Shown: piece after piece, positions 55,986 through 64,000 of the stretch | Position numbering within the stretch: the first letter of the stretch is position 1 | Layout of the letters: each line of letters opens with the position of its first letter | Assembly (NCBI RefSeq): GCF_049445995.1 | Contig: NZ_JBMSDZ010000010.1 | Coordinates: 66,889-130,888, forward strand | From: Dyella_A sp049445995 | Lineage (GTDB): Bacteria > Pseudomonadota > Gammaproteobacteria > Xanthomonadales > Rhodanobacteraceae | DNA length: 64,000 nt | Reading direction: 5' to 3' | Program-made: the position numbers and the translations under genes | The notes under the pieces: model-generated | What the model was told of the DNA's origin: nothing | Seen by the model: the letters and a program-made list of their open reading frames with translations, nothing else | The model's database searches: none

Positions 55986-57272
55986 TCAGCGCAACGGCAT
56001 GGCGATGGCTTGTAGCGCCTTCATCCCGCTGCCGAAACGGGCCATTGATTCACGGTGTTCTTGCAGCGATTCGTAAGCCAGAAAGCGCATGTCCAGGTCG
56101 CGCACCCGGCTGAAAGCCGGACGGGCAAATTGATTGCAGGCGTCGCCGTGTCGGCTGCCAGGGGCCACCAGGAAAAAGGCGGTTTGCTGGTGGTCCGGCA
56201 CGCCCAGCGCAAGATCCAGCATGCGCACGATGCCGGAGTAGATCGTGGTGCTGTGTTCGACCTCGAACGCGGCGGTTACGCGATGCTCGTCACCCTCCAG
56301 CCATAGCACGTCGATCAGGTGGATCACCTCGGCGGCGCTGGTGGTGCTGAGTGTGGGAGGCAGCGCGGTCAGACAACCGTCTGCAAGCTTGCCGCCCGCG
56401 TGCGACCTACCGCGGTCATTGCTGGCGATCCATACGCGATAGCCCAGCGCATGCCCCAGGTCGCGCAACCAGCCCTGCACCGTTGTGTGTGAGTGGTCCT
56501 GTTCGCGTCGCTGCGCTTCCATCTTGCGCAGGGTGATGCTTTCTTCGCGAACATGCGCCAGTTCACGTTGCCAGGCGGACCACGCTGCCGGTGAATTTTC
56601 GGATGAGGCGGGCAGCGGATAGCGGCCGCTGCCTATGTCGAACAGAAAACCCGCCACGGCACCCAGGTCGTTCGACAACAAGTTGCGATGTGTCGCGTTG
56701 AGTGTCATCACCTGTCGACGCATCGTGAGATAGCTATCCCAGCGACCGAGACGAGCCTTCGCCCCCATCCGAGCGTTGTAGCCATTGAGGATGGCCGTAT
56801 TGAACGGCATGGCCAGGGTGGGGTGCAGAAAATACAGGAGGTTGGCGGCCGCCGGCCCCAAGCCCTTGATGGCATGCCCATCCAACGTGTGGATCGCCTC
56901 GACCAGCGCCTGCTCGCCATCGCAGCACAGACACGTCTGCAGGAATCGACCGAACGCCCGTTGATGCGCGGGATTTTCGTAGATGTCCGGAATCCGCAGC
57001 TTCGGTTTCCACAGGAACGCGTGATCGGCTCCCTTGAAAATCTGACGCTGCTCGGCGATCGAGTGCACCACGGTCTCCAGCGACGATCCGCGGTACGCCG
57101 TGCCAAAGGTCCCGGCATCGATTTCTTCTACCACCGCTTGCAGGCCGCGTCGGATGGAGCGGAAATGCTTCAGACGCCTTTCCCACAGGAACCAGCTCTG
57201 ATACGTGCCGCCAGGATCGGCGCGCCATCGGTGCAGCAGCGCCTGAATGGTGTCAAATGAAAGTGCGGACAT
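55986..57272 (-). CDS. hypothetical protein with a possible PD-(D/E)XK nuclease C-terminal domain
   Basis: A 428-residue protein. The N-terminal ~210 residues are helical with no known family (includes LDGHAIKGLGPAAANLLYFLHPTLAMPFNTAILNGYN, split here, reminiscent of a helix-hairpin-helix DNA-glycosylase-like core). The C-terminal ~150 residues contain VIHLIDVLWLEGDEHRVTAAFEVEHSTTIYSG, an acidic-strand motif (Asp, then ExE) like predicted restriction-type nucleases of the PD-(D/E)XK superfamily. A coiled stretch (REESITLRKMEAQRREQDHS) joins the parts. AGGAG lies upstream on the minus strand. It sits alone between the transposon and the copper operon. A role in defence or DNA repair is inference. 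Confidence 0.6.
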   Translation of the reverse strand: MSALSFDTIQALLHRWRADPGGTYQSWFLWERRLKHFRSIRRGLQAVVEEIDAGTFGTAYRGSSLETVVHSIAEQRQIFKGADHAFLWKPKLRIPDIYENPAHQRAFGRFLQTCLCCDGEQALVEAIHTLDGHAIKGLGPAAANLLYFLHPTLAMPFNTAILNGYNARMGAKARLGRWDSYLTMRRQVMTLNATHRNLLSNDLGAVAGFLFDIGSGRYPLPASSENSPAAWSAWQRELAHVREESITLRKMEAQRREQDHSHTTVQGWLRDLGHALGYRVWIASNDRGRSHAGGKLADGCLTALPPTLSTTSAAEVIHLIDVLWLEGDEHRVTAAFEVEHSTTIYSGIVRMLDLALGVPDHQQTAFFLVAPGSRHGDACNQFARPAFSRVRDLDMRFLAYESLQEHRESMARFGSGMKALQAIAMPLR

Positions 57273-57389
57273 TCCTTCTCCTCAAGGCGGCATAACGTGC
57301 GTCCAGCGTGCCGCTGGCTACCCGGCAAGGCGCATGAACCCTACTCCATGGTTGAGTCGGCTGCGTCGCGGGCTTATGGTAACCGGGCC

Positions 57390-57776
57390 ATGATGACCTT
57401 CCTGCACCAGCTCCAACGCTCTCGGCGCCTCCGGGTGATCGGGTTGCTGGCGTGGGTCGCACTGGTCCTCCAGGGTGCCGCGGCGCTGGCCCAACCGCCG
57501 GTTTCTCCGGTGATGGCCGCGACCGCGATGTCCATGGCAAGCGGCTCCCCGGCGCACGCCCCGCATGCGATGGCTCCGACCCCGCAGGATGGATGCTGCG
57601 CTGACCACACTGACGCCCATCACTGCACATGCGCATCCATGTGCGCAAGCGTGCTGCCGCTTGCACGCGTCGGCCTGCCTGCCGCGCCGCTGATGCTCCT
57701 GCGTTTCGGACGGCTTCGCGTCCCGCACGCCCCCGCCATGGCGATGACGCCACCCCTGCGACCGCCGTCCGTCTGA
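57390..57776 (+). CDS. copL: CopL-family copper-binding regulatory protein
   Basis: A 128-residue exported small protein: a basic N terminus, a hydrophobic segment (RVIGLLAWVALVLQGAAALA), Met/His/Pro-rich region and the cysteine cluster DGCCADHTDAHHCTCASMC. In Xanthomonas, copL directly precedes copA and is needed for copper-induced expression of copAB. The order copL-copA-copB here is the same. The start ATG 57390 is one of two adjacent ATGs; an upstream ATG at 57348 is less likely. Confidence 0.85.
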   Translation: MMTFLHQLQRSRRLRVIGLLAWVALVLQGAAALAQPPVSPVMAATAMSMASGSPAHAPHAMAPTPQDGCCADHTDAHHCTCASMCASVLPLARVGLPAAPLMLLRFGRLRVPHAPAMAMTPPLRPPSV

Positions 57777-57888
57777 CTCTGCGCTGCACGATCTCGCCGG
57801 CACGTTGAGCCGAAAGCCCAACACCCGCGTCTTTTTCACGAACCACAGGCATGGTCCATGTCTGTGAGTGCGCAGATGGAGTCACCCT

Positions 57889-59682
57889 ATGAATCCTTTC
57901 CTTCCCCCCGATGGGGTGGATCGTTCACGCCGTCACTTCGTGCTCGGCCTGGCGGCCGGTGGTACCGCGGCCGGCCTCGGCCTGCTGGCGCCCGGCCGTG
58001 CGTGGAGCGCCGTCGGCCCGACGATGCCCGCCTCGGCGATGCCGCGGCTGCGCGGCGACACGTTCGACCTGACCATCGGCGAAACCCCCGTCGACTTCAC
58101 CGGTGCGCGGCGTATCGCCACCACCATCAATGGCAGCCTTCCCGGCCCGGTCTTGCACTGGCGCGAAGGTGACACCGTGACGCTGCGCGTGACCAACCGG
58201 CTGGCGGTGCCCACCTCGATCCACTGGCACGGCATCCTGCTGCCGTTCCAGATGGACGGCGTGCCAGGCATCAGCTTCCCCGGCATCGCGCCGGGCGAAA
58301 CCTTCACTTACCGCTTCCCGGTCAAGCAGAGCGGCACCTACTGGTACCACTCGCATTCGCGCTTCCAGGAGCAGTCCGGCCTGTATGGTGCGATCGTGAT
58401 CGACCCGGCCGGCGGCGAGCGCCATCGCGCCGATCGCGACCACGTGGTGATGCTCAGCGACTGGAGCGATGACGATCCGGAGCACATCTTCGCCACGCTC
58501 AAGCGGCAAAGCGATTACTACAACTTTGCCGAGCCGACCGCGCCGGAGTTTTTCCGCGACGTGCGCACCATGGGCCTGCAGGCGGCGCTGGCCAAACGCA
58601 AGATGTGGAACACCATGCGCATGAGTCCGAGCGACTTGAGCGACGTGTCGGGCTACACCTATACCTACCTGATGAACGGCACCACGCCGAGCGGCAACTG
58701 GAGCGGCCTGTTCCGGCCCGGCGAAAAAGTGCGACTGCGCTTCATCAACGGCTCGTCGATGACCTATTTCGACGTACGCATTCCCGGACTGAAGATGACC
58801 GTGATCGCCGCCGACGGTCAGGACGTGGAGCCGGTGCCAGTGGACGAGTTCCGCATTGGCGTGGCCGAGATCTACGACGTGCTGGTGGAGCCGCAGGAAG
58901 ACCGCGCTTATACCGTGTTTGCCCAGTCGATCGATCGCACCGGCTACGCCCGCGGCACGCTGACGCCGCGGCTGGGCATGCAGGCCGAGGTACCGGCGAT
59001 GGACCCGCGTACGCGCCTGGCGATGGTCGACATGATGGGCGCCATGGCGATGGGGAATAGCGGTCACTCCGACCATGACGGCGGCATGCAGGGCATGAAC
59101 ATGGGCGATATGTCGGGCATGTCCGGGATGTCCGGCATGGACATGGGCGGTGGCAAGGCGCCAGCCGTGCACCATGCCCGCACCGAGTACGGGCCGGGCG
59201 TGGACATGCACGTGGACATGCCGCGCACCAACCTGGACGACCCGGGCGTGGGCCTGCGCGACAACGGCCGGCGCGTGCTGACTTACGCCGACCTGCACAC
59301 GATCGGCGGCCCGATCGATCGGCGCGAGCCCGGCCGCGAGATCGAGCTGCACCTTACGGGCAACATGGCGCGTTACATGTGGTCGTTCGACGGGGTACCG
59401 TTCACCGACGCCACGCCGGTGCACTTCCGCACCGGCGAGCGGCTGCGCGTGGTGCTGGTCAACGACACCATGATGCCCCACCCGATTCATCTGCACGGGA
59501 TGTGGAGCGAGCTGGAAAATCCCAAGGGTGCGTTCCAGGTGCGCAAGCACACCATCAGCGTGCAGCCGGCGCAGCGCGTCACCTACGCCGTCAGCGCCGA
59601 CGCCGTGGGGCGATGGGCCTACCACTGTCACATGCTCTATCACATGGAAGCGGGCATGTTCCGCGAAGTGGTGGTGTCATGA
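57889..59682 (+). CDS. copA: periplasmic multicopper oxidase CopA
   Basis: A 597-residue multicopper oxidase for Cu(I) oxidation in the periplasm. A Tat signal peptide (R14-R15 in SRRHFVLGLAAGG) leads to three cupredoxin domains. Copper ligands are visible: HWHG (112-115), WYHSHSRFQEQSG, HPIHLHGMW and the HCHMLYHMEAGM type-1/type-3 segment (579-590). A Met-rich insert (MQGMNMGDMSGMSGMSGMDM) before the last domain is typical for CopA. It overlaps copB by 4 bp (ATGA). GGAG lies 7 nt upstream of the start. Confidence 0.95.
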   Translation: MNPFLPPDGVDRSRRHFVLGLAAGGTAAGLGLLAPGRAWSAVGPTMPASAMPRLRGDTFDLTIGETPVDFTGARRIATTINGSLPGPVLHWREGDTVTLRVTNRLAVPTSIHWHGILLPFQMDGVPGISFPGIAPGETFTYRFPVKQSGTYWYHSHSRFQEQSGLYGAIVIDPAGGERHRADRDHVVMLSDWSDDDPEHIFATLKRQSDYYNFAEPTAPEFFRDVRTMGLQAALAKRKMWNTMRMSPSDLSDVSGYTYTYLMNGTTPSGNWSGLFRPGEKVRLRFINGSSMTYFDVRIPGLKMTVIAADGQDVEPVPVDEFRIGVAEIYDVLVEPQEDRAYTVFAQSIDRTGYARGTLTPRLGMQAEVPAMDPRTRLAMVDMMGAMAMGNSGHSDHDGGMQGMNMGDMSGMSGMSGMDMGGGKAPAVHHARTEYGPGVDMHVDMPRTNLDDPGVGLRDNGRRVLTYADLHTIGGPIDRREPGREIELHLTGNMARYMWSFDGVPFTDATPVHFRTGERLRVVLVNDTMMPHPIHLHGMWSELENPKGAFQVRKHTISVQPAQRVTYAVSADAVGRWAYHCHMLYHMEAGMFREVVVS

Positions 59683-61115
59683 GCCGGGTCATCAGTACGT
59701 TGCACAACCCGCTTCGCCTGGCGCTCGGCGTCGCGCTCGCTGCCGGTGGCGCCGTGGCGCTGCCGGCGGCCGCGCAGTCGGCGCCCGCACCGTCCGCCAG
59801 CACCGCCCAGACGAAGGACTCTATGGACATGAGTTCGATGGACATGGGCTCGATGGACATGGGTGGCATGCCGATGCCGGCCAGCGCGTCCAGTACCGAG
59901 GCTCCGGCAGCCGCCGGGACGACTCGTTCCATGAAAGGCGATGGCATGGCCGGGATGGACCATGGGGCCATATCCGGCATGCAGCATCCCGCATCCCCGC
60001 CCGCCGCCTCGTCCAGCAGCGCCTCGTCTTCGATGGATTCGATGGACATGGGTGGCATGGACATGGGCAAGATGCCGATGCCGGCTGGCGCGTCCCGCAC
60101 CCCGGCAGCGGCCGAGGTCGGCCCTGCCGCAAAAGATGGCGGTATGGCCGGCATGAAGCACGGCCAGATGCCCGATCCCGCTCCTGCCGCCGAGGCACCC
60201 TCGACAGGGACGATGCACATGGGCTCGATGGACATGGGCGGCATGCAGCACGGGGCGATGCCTGGGATGGATCATGCAGACCCTGCCCAGGGCAAGCATC
60301 CGTCGGCATCGTCGTCGATGTCCGGGATGTCCGGGATGTCGGGAACGTCCGGCGATGCTTCCGGCGAGGGCATGTCGGGCATGACGATGGGCGCCATGCA
60401 GGGCGGCAAGGCCCCGCCGGATGCGCGCAGTCCCGATTATTCCGACGGCGTTGGCTACGGCGGCATGCCGGGCATGGACATGGTGCCGCCCAAGGTGGGG
60501 CGATTGCTGCTGGACAACCTCGAAGCCGTGCACGGCCGGGACGCCAACGGCCAAGCCTGGGAGCTGCAGGGCTGGTACGGCGGCGACACCGACAAGCTGT
60601 GGCTGCGCAGCGAGGGCGAGCGCAGCGCTGGGCGTGTGGAAGACGGCAGTGCCGAAGTGCTGTGGAACCACCTGATCGCCACCTACTGGTCGACCCAGCT
60701 GGGTGTTCGGCGGGACCTCGGCGTGGGCCCCGGGCGCACCTGGGCCGCCTTCGGCGTGGAGGGCCTGGCGCCGTACTTTTTCGACGTGGAAGCCACGGCC
60801 TACGTCGGTCAGTCGGGTCGAACCGCAGCGCGCTTTCGGGCCACCTACGACGTGCTGTTCACCCAGCGGCTGATCCTTACGCCGGAATTCGAGCTCAACG
60901 CGTACGGCAAGGCCGACCCGGCGCGTCGCCTTGGCGCAGGCGTCTCCGACGCCTCGCTGGGGCTGCGCCTGCGCTATGAGATCCGCCGGGAGTTCGCGCC
61001 GTATGTCGGCGTGAACTGGGTGCGCCGCTTCGGCGCCACCGCCGGTTACGCGCGGCGCGACCATCAACCCGTATTCGACCCGCAGCTGGTGGCGGGCGTG
61101 CGCATCTGGTTCTAA
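59679..61115 (+). CDS. copB: copper resistance protein CopB, outer membrane
   Basis: A 478-residue protein: signal peptide (to about residue 33), a very long Met/His-rich region (~45-265, repeats such as MDMGSMDMGGMPM and MSGMSGMSG), then the CopB beta-barrel domain (~275-478, GWYGGDTDKLWLRSEGER and VGVNWVRRFG). The start ATG is inside the copA stop codon. The Met-rich part is longer than in many CopB proteins and presumably sequesters copper at the outer membrane. Confidence 0.93.
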   Translation: MSRVISTLHNPLRLALGVALAAGGAVALPAAAQSAPAPSASTAQTKDSMDMSSMDMGSMDMGGMPMPASASSTEAPAAAGTTRSMKGDGMAGMDHGAISGMQHPASPPAASSSSASSSMDSMDMGGMDMGKMPMPAGASRTPAAAEVGPAAKDGGMAGMKHGQMPDPAPAAEAPSTGTMHMGSMDMGGMQHGAMPGMDHADPAQGKHPSASSSMSGMSGMSGTSGDASGEGMSGMTMGAMQGGKAPPDARSPDYSDGVGYGGMPGMDMVPPKVGRLLLDNLEAVHGRDANGQAWELQGWYGGDTDKLWLRSEGERSAGRVEDGSAEVLWNHLIATYWSTQLGVRRDLGVGPGRTWAAFGVEGLAPYFFDVEATAYVGQSGRTAARFRATYDVLFTQRLILTPEFELNAYGKADPARRLGAGVSDASLGLRLRYEIRREFAPYVGVNWVRRFGATAGYARRDHQPVFDPQLVAGVRIWF

Positions 61116-61128
61116 GGGGAAATCCATC

Positions 61129-62217
61129 ATGAAAAAACACATCAAGCATCACGGCATCACGGTGGCGGTCGTTCTGGGCGTGCTGGCCATCGGTGCCGGG
61201 GCGTTCGTCTATTCAGGCGTCTACAACATCGGCGCCGACGACCACCACACCAAGCCGGTGTTTGCACTGCTGCAGACACTGCGCGAGCGCTCCATCCAAG
61301 CGCGTTCGGCCGACCTCAAGGTGCCCGACCTGAACGATCCGCAGCTCATCCTCAAGGGTGCCGGCCAGTACGCGGCGATGTGCACGCAGTGCCATCTCAC
61401 TCCGGCAATGAAAGACTCCGAACTGCGCCCGGGGCTGTATCCACAGCCGCCCAACCTGAGCCAGGTGCGGGTCGATCCGAAAGAAGCATTCTGGGTGATC
61501 AAGCACGGCATCAAGATGAGCGCGATGCCGGCGTGGGGCGCCAGCCATGACGATCCGACCATCTGGAGCATGGTCGCCTTCCTGCAGAAGCTGCCGGACA
61601 TGACCGCCGCGCAGTACAAGGACATCGTCGCCAAGGCACCGCCGGACGACGACATGGACATGGATGGCGGCGATGGTGGCCACAGCCACACGCATGGGGA
61701 CGCGGCGCAGGCGATGCCGGCCATGGCGATGCCGGATGAGCACAGCCACGCCGACGCGCACGACCACGACCAAGGCGCCAAGGGGCCTGCCGCCGAAGCC
61801 CCGATCTCGCTGGAAGGCCTGCGTGCCGGCGCCGCGCCGGGTGCCGAAGCGGTTGCACGCCGGTTCCATGAGGCCCTTCAACGCGGCGATCGCGAGGCGG
61901 TGCTCGCGGTGCTGGCGCCCGACGTCAGCATCCGCGAAGGCAGCGAGACGCAAACACGCGATGCGTATGCCGGCGGCCATCTCGATGCGGATATTGCCTT
62001 CCTCAAGCAGGCCAAAGTGACTTCAGGAGCGTTCGGCTCCATGGCGATGGGCGACACCGCCATGGTCGGCAGCGAAACCACCATCGCCGGCACCGCCAAG
62101 GGCAAGCCGTTAACGGTGCGCAGCCGCGAGATGCTCACCCTGCGCCAGCACGACGGCGCCTGGCAGATCACAGCGGTTCAGTGGCAGTCCGCGCCGGTCG
62201 AAGGAGACTCCCGATGA
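61129..62217 (+). CDS. cytochrome c - His-rich linker - NTF2-like (DUF4440) fusion protein
   Basis: A 362-residue membrane-anchored protein: an N-terminal hydrophobic segment (VVLGVLAIGAGAFVYSGVY), a cytochrome c domain with haem motif C85-T-Q-C88-H89 and an axial-Met candidate in IKMSAMPAWG, a His/Asp-rich linker (DDDMDMDGGDGGHSHTHGD), and a C-terminal NTF2-like/DUF4440 domain (EAVARRFHEALQRGDREAVLAVLAPDV to the end). Such proteins occur in copper operons. The linker probably binds copper, and the cytochrome may take electrons from the CopA reaction. It overlaps the next gene by 4 bp. Confidence 0.85.
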   Translation: MKKHIKHHGITVAVVLGVLAIGAGAFVYSGVYNIGADDHHTKPVFALLQTLRERSIQARSADLKVPDLNDPQLILKGAGQYAAMCTQCHLTPAMKDSELRPGLYPQPPNLSQVRVDPKEAFWVIKHGIKMSAMPAWGASHDDPTIWSMVAFLQKLPDMTAAQYKDIVAKAPPDDDMDMDGGDGGHSHTHGDAAQAMPAMAMPDEHSHADAHDHDQGAKGPAAEAPISLEGLRAGAAPGAEAVARRFHEALQRGDREAVLAVLAPDVSIREGSETQTRDAYAGGHLDADIAFLKQAKVTSGAFGSMAMGDTAMVGSETTIAGTAKGKPLTVRSREMLTLRQHDGAWQITAVQWQSAPVEGDSR

Positions 62218-62669
62218 TCCGCGCGGGAGTGCGCGGTGCGCTTGGCCTGGCACTCGCGCTGGGCCTGCCGCTGGTGGCCATGGCCGCGGGGACTACGGCC
62301 GTCGTTTATCGCGATCCCTCGTGCGGGTGTTGCCACGCGTGGATCAGCTACCTACGCGATCACGGCTTCGATGTCAGCGTGCACGAGAACGAGCCCATGT
62401 CCGCCGTCAAGGCGCGGTTGGGCGTGCCGGTCCAGCTGGCGTCGTGCCATACCGCGCGCATCGGCCGGTATGTGATCGAAGGCCACGTGCCTGTGGAGGA
62501 CATCCAGCGACTGCTGGCCGAGCGTCCCGACGCATGGGGGCTTGCCGCACCGGGTATGCCCATGGGCTCGCCCGGGATGGAGATGGGGCCAGCCCAGTCT
62601 TACGACGTACGGCTGGTCGATGGCGACGGAAGCTCACGCGTATTCGCCCACCACGGATCGCCCGGCTGA
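62214..62669 (+). CDS. DUF411 metal-binding protein
   Basis: A 151-residue exported protein: signal peptide (to about AAG) and the DUF411 core with YRDPSCGCCHAWISYLRDHGF, ASCHTARIGRYVIEGHVP and IQRLLAERPD. The CGCC and SCH cysteines likely bind copper or mercury-like metals. DUF411 proteins are frequent in copper-resistance operons. The start ATG overlaps the previous stop (ATGA) and has AAGGAG 7 nt upstream. Confidence 0.88.
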   Translation: MIRAGVRGALGLALALGLPLVAMAAGTTAVVYRDPSCGCCHAWISYLRDHGFDVSVHENEPMSAVKARLGVPVQLASCHTARIGRYVIEGHVPVEDIQRLLAERPDAWGLAAPGMPMGSPGMEMGPAQSYDVRLVDGDGSSRVFAHHGSPG

Positions 62670-62677
62670 GGCTCAAG

Positions 62678-62705
62678 GCAAGGGCGGCCATTCGGCCGCC
62701 CTTGC
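62678..62705 (+). terminator. 12-bp hairpin after the DUF411 gene
   Basis: GCAAGGGCGGCC-ATTC-GGCCGCCCTTGC, a perfect stem 8 bp after the stop codon. The T-run is absent, so termination may be partial, separating the copA operon from the next genes. Confidence 0.55.
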
Positions 62706-62875
62706 GCATGATCGGTTTGCGGGAACAACAAAGCGTCGGCGGGCTGATGATGGACGCCAATGGCCTTCGCTGCTCAGGCCGCCTATCTGATGAACCGAAG
62801 CACCAGTAACACTGGTTGCATGAACTTGACCTGCGTCAGCGCGCGCCTATCGCCAAGGGATACACTACTGACCTC

Positions 62876-63370
62876 ATGCTGCATCATCGCCGCCTCCGAC
62901 CGATCACCCGTCGCCGCCTGACTTGGGCGATGGTGCTGTGGCTGGTGTGCCAGCAACTGGCGCTGGCGGCGTACGCGTGTGCTGGTCTGCCCGTCACTGA
63001 GCCGCTGGCCGCGGCGACCGGCACCGCGATGCCGACGACGGCCCACCGCGAGGCCGCCGGCATGCGCATGGCCGGCATGGACATGGCCGACACCGGGGTG
63101 ACCGGCGCCGGAATGGGCCCGGACTGCGCCGACATGCGCACCGGGGCGCCGGCGCATGCTTTGTGCGAAGGCCACTGCCATCCCGATCAAACCGTCCAGC
63201 CGGACGCGCGCACGCCGTCGGTGCCTCTGGCGATGGTCGGCATCCTCACCCCGCTGCCGGTGATGCCGGCGATCGTGCAGACATCCAGCGGCCATGTGCG
63301 GCTGCGCGCCGAGCGATGGCGTCCCCCTGCGCCGCCCCCGACGCTCCTGTACTGCTCGCTCCTGATCTAG
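62876..63370 (+). CDS. second CopL-like Cys/His/Met-rich exported protein
   Basis: A 164-residue protein with a basic start (MLHHRRLRPITRRRLTW), one hydrophobic signal segment (AMVLWLVCQQLALAAYAC), a Met/Ala-rich stretch (GMRMAGMDMADTG) and the motif LCEGHCHPDQ. This is CopL-like in layout. Its place just before the outer-membrane efflux gene parallels copL before copA, suggesting it serves the efflux operon. There is no clear Shine-Dalgarno; the start is the best-placed ATG before the signal segment. Confidence 0.65.
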   Translation: MLHHRRLRPITRRRLTWAMVLWLVCQQLALAAYACAGLPVTEPLAAATGTAMPTTAHREAAGMRMAGMDMADTGVTGAGMGPDCADMRTGAPAHALCEGHCHPDQTVQPDARTPSVPLAMVGILTPLPVMPAIVQTSSGHVRLRAERWRPPAPPPTLLYCSLLI

Positions 63371-63445
63371 CGCACGGCTGCTGGCCGCCTTGCGTTCGCC
63401 GGGCCATCGCGTCCCGGCGTTTCCGGATCCCTGGAGTGCGTGACC

Positions 63446-64000
63446 ATGTTTTCCCGATGCCTTGTCCGGCGCCTGATGCCGGGTCTTTTCCTGTGTGCTT
63501 TTGCCGCGGCGATGCTGCCGCGTGCCCATGCCCATGCCCATGCCGATGGTGCGCTGCCGCTGACCCTCGACCAGGCGGTACGGCTTGGCACGCAGCGCGC
63601 GCCCCTGCTCGATAGCCGCGATGCCGAGGTCGCCGCCAGCCGCGACGATGCGGTGCGGGCCGGCCGGCTCCCCGACCCGGTGCTCAGTTTTGGCGTGGCC
63701 AATTATCCGGTGACCGCGCCGGATGCCTTCAGCCTGCGTGCCGACAGCATGACCATGCGCACCGTCGGCGTCATGCAGAGCATTCCTTCCCGCGCCGCCC
63801 GCCAGGCCGACCGCAGCGCCGCCGCCGCCGGGGTGGCGGCAGCGCAGGCCGATCGCCGGGCGCTGGCGCAGGTCCTGCGCCAGCGGATCGCCGATGCCTG
63901 GATAGAAAGCTGGGCCGCCCGGCAACGGCTGGATCTGCTGCACGCATTGCGGGAAGAAAGCGAGCTTGCCGTGCGCGTCGCAGGGGCGCGGCTGCGCGGC
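63446..64000 (+). CDS. TolC/CusC-family outer-membrane efflux protein (N-terminal part)
   Basis: The frame is open from ATG 63446 to the window edge (185 residues seen). A signal peptide (MFSRCLVRRLMPGLFLCAFA to AHAHA) is followed by LTLDQAVRLGTQRAPLLDSRDAEVAASRDDAVRAGRLPDPVLSFGV (split here), the usual start of CzcC/CusC-type channels, then Ala-rich helix sequence. It would form the outer-membrane exit of a heavy-metal RND pump, whose other genes should lie to the right. GGAG precedes the start by 9 nt. Confidence 0.88.
   Translation, partial: MFSRCLVRRLMPGLFLCAFAAAMLPRAHAHAHADGALPLTLDQAVRLGTQRAPLLDSRDAEVAASRDDAVRAGRLPDPVLSFGVANYPVTAPDAFSLRADSMTMRTVGVMQSIPSRAARQADRSAAAAGVAAAQADRRALAQVLRQRIADAWIESWAARQRLDLLHALREESELAVRVAGARLRG

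Noticed and set aside
57925..59643. Minus-strand 572-codon open frame over copA
   Set aside because: It is antisense to copA, which has all copper ligands and a Tat signal. The His/Val-rich translation is a GC artefact.

Overview
The window comes from a GC-rich gammaproteobacterium. The copL-copA-copB copper operon is arranged as in Xanthomonadaceae, so I infer Xanthomonadales (Xanthomonas/Rhodanobacter/Dyella-like). That placement is an inference from gene content only. No rRNA, tRNA or CRISPR array was seen.

Layout. (1) 1-8086: the C-terminal part of a LuxR/MalT-type (AlkS-like) regulator, then a plus-strand alkane-oxidation operon: alkB hydroxylase, two separate rubredoxins matching the two halves of AlkG, rubredoxin reductase alkT, a hotdog thioesterase, aldehyde dehydrogenase alkH and GMC alcohol dehydrogenase alkJ. 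(2) 8405-17281, minus strand: hydrolase - GST - atuC - atuF - enoyl-CoA hydratase - SDR - thiolase, built around a geranyl-CoA-carboxylase-like pair. A CoA ligase (17540) diverges from it. (3) 19231-28054, minus strand: atuA-like protein, acyl-CoA dehydrogenase, CoA ligase, SDR, two MaoC-type hydratase halves, an SCP-x-type thiolase and a transglutaminase-like protein. (4) 28254-40073, plus strand: ligase, atuD-like dehydrogenase, ligase, TPMT-like methyltransferase, a paired acyl-CoA dehydrogenase set, AraC regulator, FadJ-like bifunctional enzyme and a hydrolase. Together this reads as one roughly 40-kb route: terminal hydroxylation of a hydrocarbon, oxidation to an acid, CoA activation, removal of a beta-methyl branch by carboxylation, then beta-oxidation. 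The likely substrates are methyl-branched alkanes or acyclic terpenes.

(5) 40446-44561: a frameshifted small gene, then SDR, tandem cupin, GST and aldo/keto reductase on the minus strand. (6) 44779-47555: MarR regulator diverging from a DHA2-type exporter, then a universal stress protein. (7) 47788-55367: visibly lower-GC DNA with a PagL-like lipid A deacylase, a patatin phospholipase and a GAF-EAL protein in a tight row, then a tyrosine recombinase overlapping a Tn3-family transposase. (8) 55577-64000: copper resistance genes (CusF-like protein, CopL, CopA, CopB, cytochrome c fusion, DUF411 protein, second CopL-like protein and the start of a TolC/CusC-type outer-membrane gene), with an orphan nuclease-like gene between the transposase and the operon.

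Regulatory structure: a dyad TCGTC-N6-GACGA occurs four times in gaps of the catabolic region (10521, 17392, 17442, 33567). A 178-bp full-length palindromic element lies between atuF and the hydratase gene. A perfect 36-bp palindrome lies upstream of the SCP-x thiolase.
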